The notes: generated from the letters alone by a model not told the origin. A DNA stretch of 23,111 bases from an uncultured Oscillospiraceae bacterium (GCA_910578755.1 CAJTSZ010000017.1:2727-25837), one strand, 5' to 3'. Numbered from the stretch's first letter, positions 15,075 through 23,063 are shown. A program made the numbers and translations.

Positions 15075-15871
15075 ACCCGTTTCACCTCCCCGCGGTTTAC
15101 CACCGGCAATGTAAGGGCAAAGGCCGCCAGCCCTGTGGCAGCGCATTTTACCCCAAACAGGACCATATTGCTTTCGTTAAAATAAAACGTTGCCATTGCT
15201 GCCGCAGCAGCAACCACAGCCTGGGCTATGGTTTTGGATAAAATCATCCCTGCAGCCAGAACTGCCATTGCCCCTGCAAAGGATAAAACCCACCTTGCTT
15301 TTAAGTAAAACAGTGCGCCAAGGAGATGGCCCACCCCTGCGGCCATAAGGCCAAAGAAAAAGAGGGCCGCTGCCAGCTCCAGCAGCTGGATGGGGGTATA
15401 AAAGAAATTGATGTTCAGTATATTTTCCGGCCCGTATACCATATAAGCTATGAGCCGCTGGGCCTGAAAATGCAGCACTGCAAAAAATGTGGTAAAAGCT
15501 ATATGTACCAGGAGGAAAAGCCCCTTGGCCCAGGTTTCCACCTGGGGAGTACATGGCATGGCGTAGCAGGCGCTGCGTTCCTCCCGGTTAAACATAGTAA
15601 TAGCCGTTATAAAAATCATCAAAAGGGAGTAGGTGAGCATACTTTGGTGGGTGTTTTGGTAGAATACTGCCACAAACTGGCTGCCCCCCACGTTTAGAAT
15701 ACTGCTCCACCGCCTGCTGTTTAAAAAAATATCCATAACGAAGGCAAAAACGCTTTGGAGAAAAAGAACAGCGTAAAAATTGGAAATATTGTGCCGAAGC
15801 ATATAACCCAAATGCTTGATGACCAAGGGGAATTCCCCGCCGTTTTGGGTGGTGTTAAATTTGGTAAACAT
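15071..15871 (-). CDS. ABC transporter permease
   Basis: A 266-residue integral membrane protein with roughly six to seven hydrophobic segments (about 31-50, 80-93, 115-135, 161-185, 194-210, 214-230 and 237-257). It has no ATPase motif and no signal peptide. AGGAGG 9 nt before ATGTTTACC sets the start, so the gene overlaps the ATPase by 17 nt. The arrangement with a YtrA-like regulator and ABC ATPase points to an export- or resistance-type ABC system (ABC-2-like), comparable to Bacillus ytr. The substrate cannot be told from sequence; cell-envelope stress compounds are a reasonable guess from the YtrA parallel. Confidence 0.85.
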   Translation of the reverse strand: MFTKFNTTQNGGEFPLVIKHLGYMLRHNISNFYAVLFLQSVFAFVMDIFLNSRRWSSILNVGGSQFVAVFYQNTHQSMLTYSLLMIFITAITMFNREERSACYAMPCTPQVETWAKGLFLLVHIAFTTFFAVLHFQAQRLIAYMVYGPENILNINFFYTPIQLLELAAALFFFGLMAAGVGHLLGALFYLKARWVLSFAGAMAVLAAGMILSKTIAQAVVAAAAAMATFYFNESNMVLFGVKCAATGLAAFALTLPVVNRGEVKRV

Positions 15872-16751
15872 CTTCAAGCCCTCCTTTATTTTTTGCTGCA
15901 AGGCAGCTGTAAAGCTGGTCCGCCGTGACCTGTTCAAAGGCACAGCCCTGATGGGCAAGGTCTTGCCGCAACGGGTTTGCCTGCTGGGCGGGGCAGATAA
16001 GAAACGCCCCTTCCCCAGTGGTTTCTAACCAAAGTTTGTGTTTCCACAGGGGAGAAGATTCTAAAACCGCCCTGGGGCCGCGAACCCCTACGGCATACTG
16101 GCGGAAGCTGTCCATATCCTGGTGCAGGAGGAGCCTGCCCTGGTCCAGCACCACAATCTCCTCCAGAATATCCTCAAACTCCCCAAGAAGATGGCTGGAA
16201 ATAAGCACCGTACGGGGGAACTGCAAATAATCCTTTAACAGGAGCTTGTAAAAATCCCGCCGGATGGTGCTGTCCATACCGGTGGTGGGCTCATCCATTA
16301 TAGTGAGGGGTGCCCGGGCGCATAGGCCCGCAATGGCAAAGAAGGTGCTTTTCATCCCCTTGGAAAGGCGGCCGGGGTAGGCTGTGGGCTCCAGGGAAAA
16401 ATAGCGGAGCATATTTTCGGCCAGCTTTAGCTGGAAATTGGGGTAAAAGACCGCTGTTTGTTCCAGGCACTGGTGCAGGTTCAGGTTTGGGGCAAAGCGG
16501 AGCTTATCGTCCACAAAAATTTTCAGGGCGGCAGCCCGAGGGGAGGCAGCCGGGTTCTCCCCGCTTACCAGCACCCGCCCTTCGGTTGGCCGCAGGAAAC
16601 CGGCCGCCAGGCTGAGGAGGGTGGTTTTGCCGCTGCCGTTGCGGCCCACCACCCCCACCAGCTTGTTTTCCTCTATATTCAAATTCACCTGGCATAGGGC
16701 TTGCTTCTTCCCATACTGTTTTGTTAAATTTTCTGCCTGTAAAATTACCAC
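15855..16751 (-). CDS. ABC transporter ATP-binding protein (YtrB/CcmA type)
   Basis: A 298-residue ATPase that powers the adjacent permease. Walker A is GRNGSGKT (36-43), the signature is LSKGM (129-133), Walker B is LTIMDE (149-154) followed by PTTGMD, and the switch His is in SSHLL (H187). No clear Q-loop glutamine is seen in the usual place; the sequence reads KIFVDDKLRF (77-86). A C-terminal tail of about 80 residues extends beyond the nucleotide-binding domain. Translation starts at GTG, with AAGGAGG 10 nt before it, and the gene overlaps the regulator by 7 nt. Regulator, ATPase and permease are clearly cotranscribed. Confidence 0.94.
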   Translation of the reverse strand: MVILQAENLTKQYGKKQALCQVNLNIEENKLVGVVGRNGSGKTTLLSLAAGFLRPTEGRVLVSGENPAASPRAAALKIFVDDKLRFAPNLNLHQCLEQTAVFYPNFQLKLAENMLRYFSLEPTAYPGRLSKGMKSTFFAIAGLCARAPLTIMDEPTTGMDSTIRRDFYKLLLKDYLQFPRTVLISSHLLGEFEDILEEIVVLDQGRLLLHQDMDSFRQYAVGVRGPRAVLESSPLWKHKLWLETTGEGAFLICPAQQANPLRQDLAHQGCAFEQVTADQLYSCLAAKNKGGLEDVYQI

Positions 16752-17125
16752 TGCTTTGTTCCCTCCTTGGCGTTATGTATTATTTCCACCAATTCTTCCT
16801 CCTCCACGCCCAGCATGGCGGCTTCCCGCACCAACTGGGAAACTAAGGCCCCCAGCTGCTGTTCCCTGCGCTTTCGGCGCGCCTTTTCCACAGCCCCTGG
16901 GGCTACAAACATACCCAGCCCCCTTTTTTTATAGATGATTTCCTCCCCAGCCAAAATGTTCAGCCCCTTTGCCGCTGTGGCAGGGTTTATGGTGAACATT
17001 TCCGCCAGCTGGTACTGGGAATAAACCCTTTCCTCCTCCGGCAGGCGGCCGCTTAAAATTTCTTCCTCCAACCACAGGGCCACCCGGACATAGATTGGGG
17101 CAAGCTCCCCGCCTTTCAGCTCCAT
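16745..17125 (-). CDS. GntR family transcriptional regulator, YtrA subfamily
   Basis: A 126-residue regulator. The winged helix-turn-helix spans about 1-77, with the recognition region QYQLAEMFTINPATAAKGL followed by GLGMFVAPGA. It ends in a short helical tail of about 45 residues in place of a ligand-binding domain, as in YtrA-type GntR proteins, which repress their own ABC operon. AGGTG lies 6 nt before the ATG. A perfect inverted repeat overlaps its promoter -10 and the expected start of transcription, as expected for autorepression. The inducer is unknown. Confidence 0.93.
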   Translation of the reverse strand: MELKGGELAPIYVRVALWLEEEILSGRLPEEERVYSQYQLAEMFTINPATAAKGLNILAGEEIIYKKRGLGMFVAPGAVEKARRKRREQQLGALVSQLVREAAMLGVEEEELVEIIHNAKEGTKQW

Positions 17126-17150
17126 TGCTTCACCTGCCTTCCTTCTACAT

Positions 17151-17176
17151 TAGTACATTACTGATATAATGTACTA
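17151..17176. promoter_or_regulatory. Probable GntR operator
   Basis: TAGTACATTA (17151-17160) and TAATGTACTA (17167-17176) form a perfect 10-bp inverted repeat with a 6-bp spacer. It overlaps the -10 box and predicted transcription start of the GntR-ABC operon. Position and symmetry fit a dimeric GntR autorepressor site. Confidence 0.75.
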
Positions 17177-17201
17177 TATCACTAAGCTGTACCATTGTCA
17201 A
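17173..17201 (-). promoter_or_regulatory. SigA promoter of the GntR-ABC operon
   Basis: On the minus strand a perfect TTGACA (plus 17196-17201) is followed after 17 bp by TATAGT (plus 17173-17178). This is the best SigA match in the window, about 50 bp before the regulator start codon, and it would be strong unless repressed. Confidence 0.85.
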
Positions 17202-17455
17202 TCATTAAGTTAGCGTATTGGGTACAGCCCCACTTATGTTTCTTTTTTTTCAGGGTGCTCCGCCCCTTAACCCAAGCCATATTTCTTTTGGAAGTGTGGG
17301 GCCACTTCCAAAAAGAAAAAACTTACAGCGGTGTGCCGCTGCCCGGGGCCGGGGTAATGGTGAAATTCCGGCTTTGGCCCGCAAAAAATGCTTGTACAGC
17401 AAAGCAAACTGTGCTACCATAATGCTATTCCAATAAAGGAAGGTGAGGACACGCC
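17202..17455 (+). promoter_or_regulatory. Upstream region and candidate promoter of the exporter genes
   Basis: The gene-free stretch between the two divergent operons. It contains a long inverted repeat (arms about 17282-17296 and 17303-17318, core GGAAGTG/CACTTCC, one bulge) with no T-tail on either strand. A possible plus-strand promoter is TTGTAC (17392-17397), 17 bp, TACCAT (17415-17420), about 35 bp before the TTG start. Open frames here show no RBS and look spurious. Confidence 0.5.
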
Positions 17456-18220
17456 TTGAATTACGATAAACTGCTGAACGCCACCACCCGCCTTGGGTAC
17501 ATACTGCTGGAAAACGGGGCGGAAACTTATCGGGTGGAGGAATCCATGATGCGCATTTTTGGCGCTTACGGCATTGTTGACGCCGATGTGTTTGTTATTC
17601 CTACCATGATTATTGTTTCCATTACGCCGCCGGGACTGCCTACTATTACCCAGCAAAAGCGGGTACATTCCCGAGGGACCAATTTATACAAGGTACAGCA
17701 GGCCAACAGCCTGTGCCGCCAGGCCTGCCGTATTTTGCCCACCACCGAGGATTTGGAACGGGACATTGCCGCTATTGACCATTCCCCCGCCTACCCTGCC
17801 CTTTTGCAGTTTTTTGCTTACGGCCTGGCTGCCTTTGCCTTTGCACTGTTTTTTCAGGGCAGCTTTTCCGACGCTTTGTGGGCCGGCCTGTGCGGAATTA
17901 TGATTAAAGGTATTTTTATAAAAATGGGCCAGTGGCACGCCAACCCTTTCTTTATTAATGTGGTGGCCAGCGCCGCCGTTACTGCCGTAGCCATGGGCAG
18001 CCTTGCCCTTGGGCTGTGCGCCGACAGCGACAAAGTGACCATTGGCGCCATTATGCTCCTTGTGCCCGGGGTGGCTTTAACCAACTTTATGCGGGACACC
18101 ATTGCTGCGGACTATGTTTCCGGCCTGACAAAGCTGCTGGAAGCCATTTTAATTGGCACAGGCATTGCCCTTGGCACTTATATTTCCATGACTGTTTTTA
18201 TTGCCCTTACCGGAGTGTAG
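17456..18220 (+). CDS. Threonine/serine exporter, YjjP-type subunit
   Basis: A 254-residue membrane protein of the ThrE/YjjP family. The N-terminal cytosolic part has the conserved LLENGAETYRVEESM (17-31). Five hydrophobic segments follow from about residue 116 to the end, including the GAIMLLVPGVALTNFMRD stretch. ThrE proteins export threonine or serine; in many Firmicutes and Proteobacteria ThrE is split into a YjjP-like and a YjjB-like protein, and the YjjB partner is the next gene. Translation starts at TTG with AGGTGAGG about 8 nt before it. In E. coli the YjjPB pair is reported to export succinate, so the substrate here is open. Confidence 0.92.
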   Translation: MNYDKLLNATTRLGYILLENGAETYRVEESMMRIFGAYGIVDADVFVIPTMIIVSITPPGLPTITQQKRVHSRGTNLYKVQQANSLCRQACRILPTTEDLERDIAAIDHSPAYPALLQFFAYGLAAFAFALFFQGSFSDALWAGLCGIMIKGIFIKMGQWHANPFFINVVASAAVTAVAMGSLALGLCADSDKVTIGAIMLLVPGVALTNFMRDTIAADYVSGLTKLLEAILIGTGIALGTYISMTVFIALTGV

Positions 18221-18338
18221 GAAAAACCTTTTTTATTTACAATTTGTAATTTATATATTTTATTTTACGATATATAATATAATAATTTGTATTTTAGCAT
18301 GTAAATTTTACTTTTTGTATTATTAAGGAGAGTGAAAA
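18221..18338 (+). other. AT-rich spacer between the two exporter genes
   Basis: 118 bp, conspicuously AT-rich compared with the flanking genes. Several TATAAT-like hexamers occur around 18270-18290, but no well-spaced -35 could be assigned. An internal promoter for the YjjB-type gene is possible. No hairpin terminator was seen. Confidence 0.35.
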
Positions 18339-18800
18339 ATGAGCATTTTTCTTCCCTGCTTTTACGCCTTTGCTGCCTGCATTGGCTTTTGTATTATTTT
18401 TAATATTCGGGGCCGAACGATTCTGTATGCTTCCCTAGGAGGGGCCTTGGGGTGGCTGGCATACCTTCTGTTTGCCGATTGGGGCACGGATATTTTCCAG
18501 TACTTTATTGCCTCCATTGTTATTTCCATTTATGCCGAAATTATGGCGCGCCTGTGTAAAATTCCTTCCACCTGCTACCTGCTGATTGCCCTGCTGCCCC
18601 TAGTACCCGGCGGCGGCGTTTACTATACCATGAAGCACTGTATTATAGGCGATACTGCCGCCTTTGCTGAAACCGGCCTGCATACCCTGGGTATTGCTGG
18701 GGCTATGGCCATGGGGGTACTCCTTGTTTCCTCCATGGTTCGGATGCTGCAGCACGCTTTTACCACCCTTATGTCAGCCGGCAAAAAACAGGTTCCTTAG
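18339..18800 (+). CDS. Threonine/serine exporter, YjjB-type subunit
   Basis: A 153-residue membrane protein with about four to five hydrophobic segments (starting about 3-20, then 27-47, 53-70, 78-95 and 115-135), matching the ThrE_2/YjjB domain, with the conserved LLPLVPGGGVYY (85-96). Length is typical for this subunit. AAGGAGAG lies 7 nt before the ATG. It completes the split ThrE-type exporter with the upstream gene and is followed by a strong terminator. Confidence 0.92.
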   Translation: MSIFLPCFYAFAACIGFCIIFNIRGRTILYASLGGALGWLAYLLFADWGTDIFQYFIASIVISIYAEIMARLCKIPSTCYLLIALLPLVPGGGVYYTMKHCIIGDTAAFAETGLHTLGIAGAMAMGVLLVSSMVRMLQHAFTTLMSAGKKQVP

Positions 18801-18823
18801 GTTTGTTTTTCAGCATAAGTTAG

Positions 18824-18856
18824 GCCCTCTCCCCAGTTTGGGGAGAGGGCTTTTTT
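18824..18856 (+). terminator. Intrinsic terminator of the exporter operon
   Basis: The stem GCCCTCTCCCC/GGGGAGAGGGC (18824-18834 and 18840-18850) with loop AGTTT is followed by six T's. It reads only on the plus strand; the minus strand has no T-run beyond the stem, so it does not serve the converging collagen-like gene. Confidence 0.93.
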
Positions 18857-18939
18857 GTTTTGCCTTATTTTATAATGCAGAATTTGTACATCCTTATGAA
18901 AACCGGCCGGGAATATGTATTGCCGGTTAATTTGGAAAA

Positions 18940-19737
18940 TTACTCTTCCTCCGCCGCAGTTGGCTGGGACGGACTGATTTTTCTTATTACCAGGGAGGCG
19001 TCCGCGTTGCCTCCAACAACTGTATTCAGGCCATCGGGCACTGTTTGCATCAGCCTGAGGGCTAAATCCAGCGCATCCCCCGCCTGGAGGGTTGCTATTA
19101 CTGTACACGTCATCCTTGCGCTGTGGACGGTCGCCGTTGCATTATTGATAGCGGTGGTCTGCTGCGACTGGGAGGAAATTACGGCTTCCCCATTTCTGCG
19201 CACCTCGGACTGAAGGTTGATTGACCTGTTGGCAGAAACAAGAAGATGATAGAAAATTTCGTAGTCGCCGTCCTCCTCCACTGTTAAGCCATTGGTGCCA
19301 TCACTGGAAACATGATAGGCAGGCATAAGGGTATTTAGCTGTACAGGAACCGGAGTTTCAGCCTGATTAAAAGATATTGGCTGGTCTGCGCTGTTGTAGC
19401 GGCCGCCGTAAGGGCCTGCGGAACCCTGCGGGCCTGCCGGGCCCTGGGCTCCTTGAGCGCCCCGGGGACCTTGAATGCCTTGGGGGCCCTGATCGCCCTG
19501 GGGGCCTTGGATACCTTGGACACCTTGGGGGCCCTGGGGACCTTGGGTTCTTGGGATGCCTGCTCCCCCCTGGGGGCCGTAAAACCCAAAGGGCTCCCGG
19601 GGCATTATTCCACCTGTTTGACAGCACGGCCAGTTAGCTTGGTGACAAAAGCCTGGCCTATGCCGCGGCATTGGGCAGGGTGGCTGGCACTGGTACTGCC
19701 AATAATGAAAGGGGTTTACACAGTATGTGGTTATCAT
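18940..19737 (-). CDS. Collagen-like (GXY) repeat protein with C1q/TNF-like C-terminal domain, BclA-type
   Basis: A 265-residue protein in three parts. Residues 1-53 are rich in Cys, Pro, His, Tyr and Trp, with no signal peptide. Residues 54-113 are collagen-like, with 16 uninterrupted GXY triplets from about 66 on (GPQ, GIQ, GAQ types), after a short interrupted stretch. Residues 114-265 look like the trimerising beta-sandwich head of BclA and related spore-surface proteins (HVSSDGTNGLTVEEDGDYEI, then VIATLQAGDALDLALR). In spore formers such proteins form hair-like filaments on the exosporium or spore coat. The Cys-rich N-terminus may anchor it by disulfides. The RBS is weak (GGGAAG, 7 nt). 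No clear promoter was found; CATATACTG (minus strand, plus 19814-19822) is only a partial SigE/SigK -10 match. It stands alone between plus-strand genes. Confidence 0.88.
   Translation of the reverse strand: MITTYCVNPFHYWQYQCQPPCPMPRHRPGFCHQANWPCCQTGGIMPREPFGFYGPQGGAGIPRTQGPQGPQGVQGIQGPQGDQGPQGIQGPRGAQGAQGPAGPQGSAGPYGGRYNSADQPISFNQAETPVPVQLNTLMPAYHVSSDGTNGLTVEEDGDYEIFYHLLVSANRSINLQSEVRRNGEAVISSQSQQTTAINNATATVHSARMTCTVIATLQAGDALDLALRLMQTVPDGLNTVVGGNADASLVIRKISPSQPTAAEEE
19399..19576 (-). repeat. Imperfect 9-bp coding repeats (GXY triplets)
   Basis: A tandem array of imperfect 9-bp units (GGNCCNCAG-like on the minus strand) encodes the collagen-like part of the preceding gene. Such arrays are prone to length change by slippage, so the number of triplets may vary between strains. 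Confidence 0.7.
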
Positions 19738-19877
19738 AAATCAGCTTCCCTTCTTTTATTTTCCCCGGGCTGGATTAAGCCCGTTGGGGAAAGGGGTGTT
19801 TTTCTACCTTTACCAGTATATGCAGCCTCAAGATGAGGGGATAAAACCTGCAAGGCAAGAGCGAAAAACAGGTTTTG

Positions 19878-19906
19878 TTTACAAAACGGCCATCTTCCTT
19901 TATAAT
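19878..19906 (+). promoter_or_regulatory. SigA promoter of the MATE transporter gene
   Basis: TTTACA (19878-19883), a 17-bp spacer and a perfect TATAAT (19901-19906) lie 37 bp before the MATE start codon. The expected transcription start is near 19913, which is the centre of a long inverted repeat. Confidence 0.82.
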
Positions 19907-19936
19907 AAAACTTGTATTTTACTATAAAGGAAGATG
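19891..19936. repeat. Near-perfect 20-bp inverted repeat over MATE promoter and RBS
   Basis: The left arm (19891-19910) begins CATCTTCCTTTATA and the right arm (19917-19936) ends TATAAAGGAAGATG. These 14 bp are perfect; after one mismatch (19905/19922) five more pairs follow, leaving a 6-nt centre (19911-19916). The repeat covers the -10 box, the transcription start and the AAGGAAG ribosome binding site. A DNA operator is the simplest explanation. Confidence 0.7.
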
Positions 19937-19942
19937 ATACGA

Positions 19943-21355
19943 ATGAAGAATGCGGCAAAAACACAACACAGCTACCTGTTTATTTTAATGATGCTGGCCT
20001 GGCCGGCCATTTTAGAGCAGTTTTTGCTTACCTTGGTGCGGTATGTGGATACCGCCATGGTAGGTTCTTTAGGGGCCGCCGCTACGGCCGCCGTTGCTAT
20101 TAACTCCTCCCCCACCTGGCTTATTAGCAGTATTTTAGGGGCTGTAGGCGTTGGGTACTCCGTACAAATTGCCCACAGTATTGGCGCTAAGGACTATGAA
20201 ATGACCGGACAGGTGGTGCGCCAATCCTTACTGGCGGTTATTTTCACTGGTTTGGTTATGACAGCTATTTGCCTTTTAATTTCCCCGTTTTTGCCCGGTT
20301 GGATGGGTGCGGAGGCCGAGGTTATCCCCGATGCCCAGCGTTATCTGCAAATTTATGTGCTTTCTTTGCCCTTTCAGGCTTCTTCCGCTACCTTTTCCGC
20401 CATACTGCGGTGCATGGGCGACACCAAAACCCCCCTTATTTTTAATACCGCCACCAATGTTTTAAATATTATTTTAAACTACTTCCTTATTTTTGAAACC
20501 AGGGAGGTTTCCCTCTTTGGATTGAGCGTTACCATGCCTGGCACTGGCTGGGGCATTACCGGCGCTGCCATTGCCACTGCCATTGCTACCACCATTGTGG
20601 GTATTGGCCTTGCCCTTGTTACTTTGGGCCGCCGGAACCTGTACTGCATTACCATAAAGGACAGCTTTCGGCCAGACCGCACCATTATTCACCGGGCCCT
20701 GGAGCTGGGGGTGCCTGTTGCCATTGAACGGACCATTGTTACCTCCGGCCAGCTGCTTATGACAAGGATTATTGCTTCCCTAGGCACAGTTGCTTTGGCC
20801 GCCGGCCATGTTGCCATTACCGCAGAGGGGTTAAGCTATATGCCTGCCGACGGTATTTCCTATGCAGCTACCGCCCTGGTTGGGCAGAAATACGGTGCAA
20901 GGGAGTTTAAGGAGGCTCGCCGGTATGGTATTCTTTCCGGGTGGTCCGGCTTCTTCCTTTCCGCATTTATGGGGCTGCTGCTGTTTTTGTTTGCTGCTCC
21001 CTTGGCTCAAATCTTCTCCTCCGACCCGGAGGTTATCCGCCTTGCGGCCAGTATGCTGCGCATTGTGGCCATTTGCCAGCCGCTGTTTGGCGTTTCCATT
21101 GTGGTTTCCGGCGCGCTGCGGGGCTTGGGTGATACCCGCTTCCCTTTGTTTGTTGGCGTAACTGGTATGTGGCTTGTGCGGGCAACCCTGGCGCCTTTGT
21201 TTGTATACGTTTTAAAAACTGGCCTTGCCGGCGTGTGGATTGCCATGGTGTGTGACCTTTGCATCCGTGGCCTGCTGTGCGCCCTGCGCTTTAAAAGGTT
21301 CGACTTCCAGCGCTTGGAAAACGAGGCCCAGTACCTGCCTACTAAGGACAATTAA
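19943..21355 (+). CDS. MATE family efflux transporter
   Basis: A 470-residue membrane protein with about 12 hydrophobic segments in two homologous halves, the normal size for MATE (multidrug and toxin extrusion) antiporters of the NorM/DinF superfamily. Characteristic stretches are the early LAWPAILEQFLLTLVRYVDTAMVG and, later, LRCMGDTKTPLIFN and its second-half counterpart LRGLGDTRFPLFVG. Two ATGs compete; AAGGAAG is only a few nt from the one at 19934 but 9 nt from that at 19943, so I choose 19943. It probably exports cationic drugs or metabolites using a Na+ or H+ gradient; substrate unknown. Its promoter is covered by a long palindrome. Confidence 0.94.
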   Translation: MKNAAKTQHSYLFILMMLAWPAILEQFLLTLVRYVDTAMVGSLGAAATAAVAINSSPTWLISSILGAVGVGYSVQIAHSIGAKDYEMTGQVVRQSLLAVIFTGLVMTAICLLISPFLPGWMGAEAEVIPDAQRYLQIYVLSLPFQASSATFSAILRCMGDTKTPLIFNTATNVLNIILNYFLIFETREVSLFGLSVTMPGTGWGITGAAIATAIATTIVGIGLALVTLGRRNLYCITIKDSFRPDRTIIHRALELGVPVAIERTIVTSGQLLMTRIIASLGTVALAAGHVAITAEGLSYMPADGISYAATALVGQKYGAREFKEARRYGILSGWSGFFLSAFMGLLLFLFAAPLAQIFSSDPEVIRLAASMLRIVAICQPLFGVSIVVSGALRGLGDTRFPLFVGVTGMWLVRATLAPLFVYVLKTGLAGVWIAMVCDLCIRGLLCALRFKRFDFQRLENEAQYLPTKDN

Positions 21356-21411
21356 GCCAATCTGCCCGGCTTTGCAAAAATGGCCTATTCCTTTGGAAGG
21401 ACGGTTGGAAC

Positions 21412-21882
21412 ATGGTTATGAAAGAGTTAGAGCTGCTGTATGAAAAAGCCCTAGGCCCGGTTTTTGGAAACAAACTCTGCATTATACACGAAAGCGACGA
21501 TTTTGCAACAATTATATTGGATGGGCAACAGGAGGATTTTTACTTTACCCTTTACGGCGCAAAGCATGTCCGCCTGTATTGGTGCAATGAATGTTTTATT
21601 TTTGATGAATTGCGCAACAGTTTGGTATCTTCAGATACTTATGGTGAAATTGTATTTGAAGGCAAGGTAGAGGCTGAAAGCCTTCCCCCAATTATAGTAG
21701 AATTGGTTTTGCAGCTGAAGGATTGCACATATATCAGCAAAAAGGAAACAATTAAGGGGAAAATTCCGTCGGGATATGACAGCATTAGGGACTATGTTAT
21801 TCAGGCAAGGACAAAGGACCCTTTCAAAAGCGCCTACCGGCTGGAGAATATTTTGATTGAATATACCGTTAATCCGCTGTGA
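21412..21882 (+). CDS. Hypothetical protein, unrecognised family
   Basis: A 156-residue soluble protein with no signal peptide, membrane segment or motif that I recognise. It is acidic overall, with an aromatic middle section (FYFTLYGAKHVRLYWCNECFIFDEL, about 44-68, given in outline only). Its codon use looks AT-richer than that of the flanking MATE and mutY genes, which might indicate transfer or a fast-evolving gene. AAGGA lies 10 nt before the ATG. It lies 56 nt after the MATE gene and 20 nt before mutY, so it is likely cotranscribed with both. No function is proposed. Confidence 0.75.
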   Translation: MVMKELELLYEKALGPVFGNKLCIIHESDDFATIILDGQQEDFYFTLYGAKHVRLYWCNECFIFDELRNSLVSSDTYGEIVFEGKVEAESLPPIIVELVLQLKDCTYISKKETIKGKIPSGYDSIRDYVIQARTKDPFKSAYRLENILIEYTVNPL

Positions 21883-21902
21883 ACCATCAAAGGAGAACTG
21901 AA

Positions 21903-22952
21903 ATGAACCTGGATACTTTAAACCAACTGCCAGAACCTTTGCTGGCCTGGTATGACCAAAACCGCCGCATTTTGCCCTGGCGGGAGCAGCCGGAGCCCTA
22001 CCGGGTTTGGGTTTCTGAAATTATGCTTCAGCAAACCAGGGTGGAGGCTGTGATTGATTATTTCCAGCGGTTTATGGCGGCTTTGCCCACGGTGGAGGCC
22101 CTGGCCAACGCCCCGGAGGAGATGCTGCTGAAGCTGTGGGAGGGCCTTGGCTACTACAGCCGGGTGCGCAACCTGCAAAAAGCGGCTAAAATAATTATGG
22201 AACAGCACCAGGGCCAGGTTCCCTGTTCCTACAAGGATATTTTGGCCTTGCCCGGTGTTGGCCAATACACTGCTGGGGCTATTTGCTCCATTGCCTTTGG
22301 CCTGCCTGTCCCCGCTGTAGACGGCAACGTGCTGCGGGTGGCCTCTCGCATTGCGGGGGACAGCTCCAACACCTCCTTGGAAAAGGTAAAGCAAGCCTAC
22401 CGGGAAAAAATAAAGGAGATTATTCCCCCTGGGGCGGCCAGCCGGTTCAACCAAGGGCTTATGGAGCTGGGGGCCATAATTTGCCTGCCCAACGGCGCGC
22501 CAAAATGCCTGCTCTGCCCTGCCTGCGGCTTTTGCGCCGCCTGCCGCGGCGGCAACCCCCAGGACTACCCGGTAAAAGCAGCGAAGCAGCCGCGGAGAAC
22601 GGAAAACCGCCAGGTAATTCTATTAGTATCCCCCTTTGGGGTGGCTTTACGGCAGCGGCCCGCCAAGGGGCTGCTGGCTGGTATTTGGGAGTTCCCCAAC
22701 TGGCTGGAGGAGGAAACTTCCCCCATAGGACAGCTTGGCTGCGCCTTGGGTAAAAAAATTGCCCTTGGCAAGGCAAAGCACATTTTTACCCACATTCAGT
22801 GGAACATGGAGGGGAGTTTGTACTTAACAGAACCTTTTCCCCTGCCAGCCGGCTGGCGCTGGGCCTCCCGGCGGGAGCTAAAGGAGGAAATTGCCCTGCC
22901 CTCCGCTTTCCGCGCCTACACAAAACAGCTTTTGGCCGGCGACTGGATTTAA
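21903..22952 (+). CDS. mutY: A/G-specific adenine glycosylase
   Basis: A 349-residue base-excision repair enzyme that removes adenine mispaired with 8-oxoguanine. The catalytic Glu is in WVSEIMLQQTRV (E39). The helix-hairpin-helix is LPGVGQYTAG (116-125), followed by AVDGNVLRV with the conserved Asp140. Four cysteines for the [4Fe-4S] cluster are C194, C202, C205 and C211, the first spacing being one residue longer than in E. coli. The C-terminal third (about 225-349, GLLAGIWEFPNW) is the NUDIX-like domain that recognises 8-oxoG. The frame begins at 21879, overlapping the previous gene, but AAGGAG 7 nt before ATGAACCTG sets the start at 21903. Followed by a terminator. Confidence 0.96.
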   Translation: MNLDTLNQLPEPLLAWYDQNRRILPWREQPEPYRVWVSEIMLQQTRVEAVIDYFQRFMAALPTVEALANAPEEMLLKLWEGLGYYSRVRNLQKAAKIIMEQHQGQVPCSYKDILALPGVGQYTAGAICSIAFGLPVPAVDGNVLRVASRIAGDSSNTSLEKVKQAYREKIKEIIPPGAASRFNQGLMELGAIICLPNGAPKCLLCPACGFCAACRGGNPQDYPVKAAKQPRRTENRQVILLVSPFGVALRQRPAKGLLAGIWEFPNWLEEETSPIGQLGCALGKKIALGKAKHIFTHIQWNMEGSLYLTEPFPLPAGWRWASRRELKEEIALPSAFRAYTKQLLAGDWI

Positions 22953-23063
22953 TTTTTCTTTTTGGGGCTTTGGGGTAAAATGGGGCCAGGTCTGGGCTGG
23001 AAGCCCTTGGAAACAGCTGAACGCTTCCAAAACAACAATAACCCCCTGCTACAAGGATAAGGA

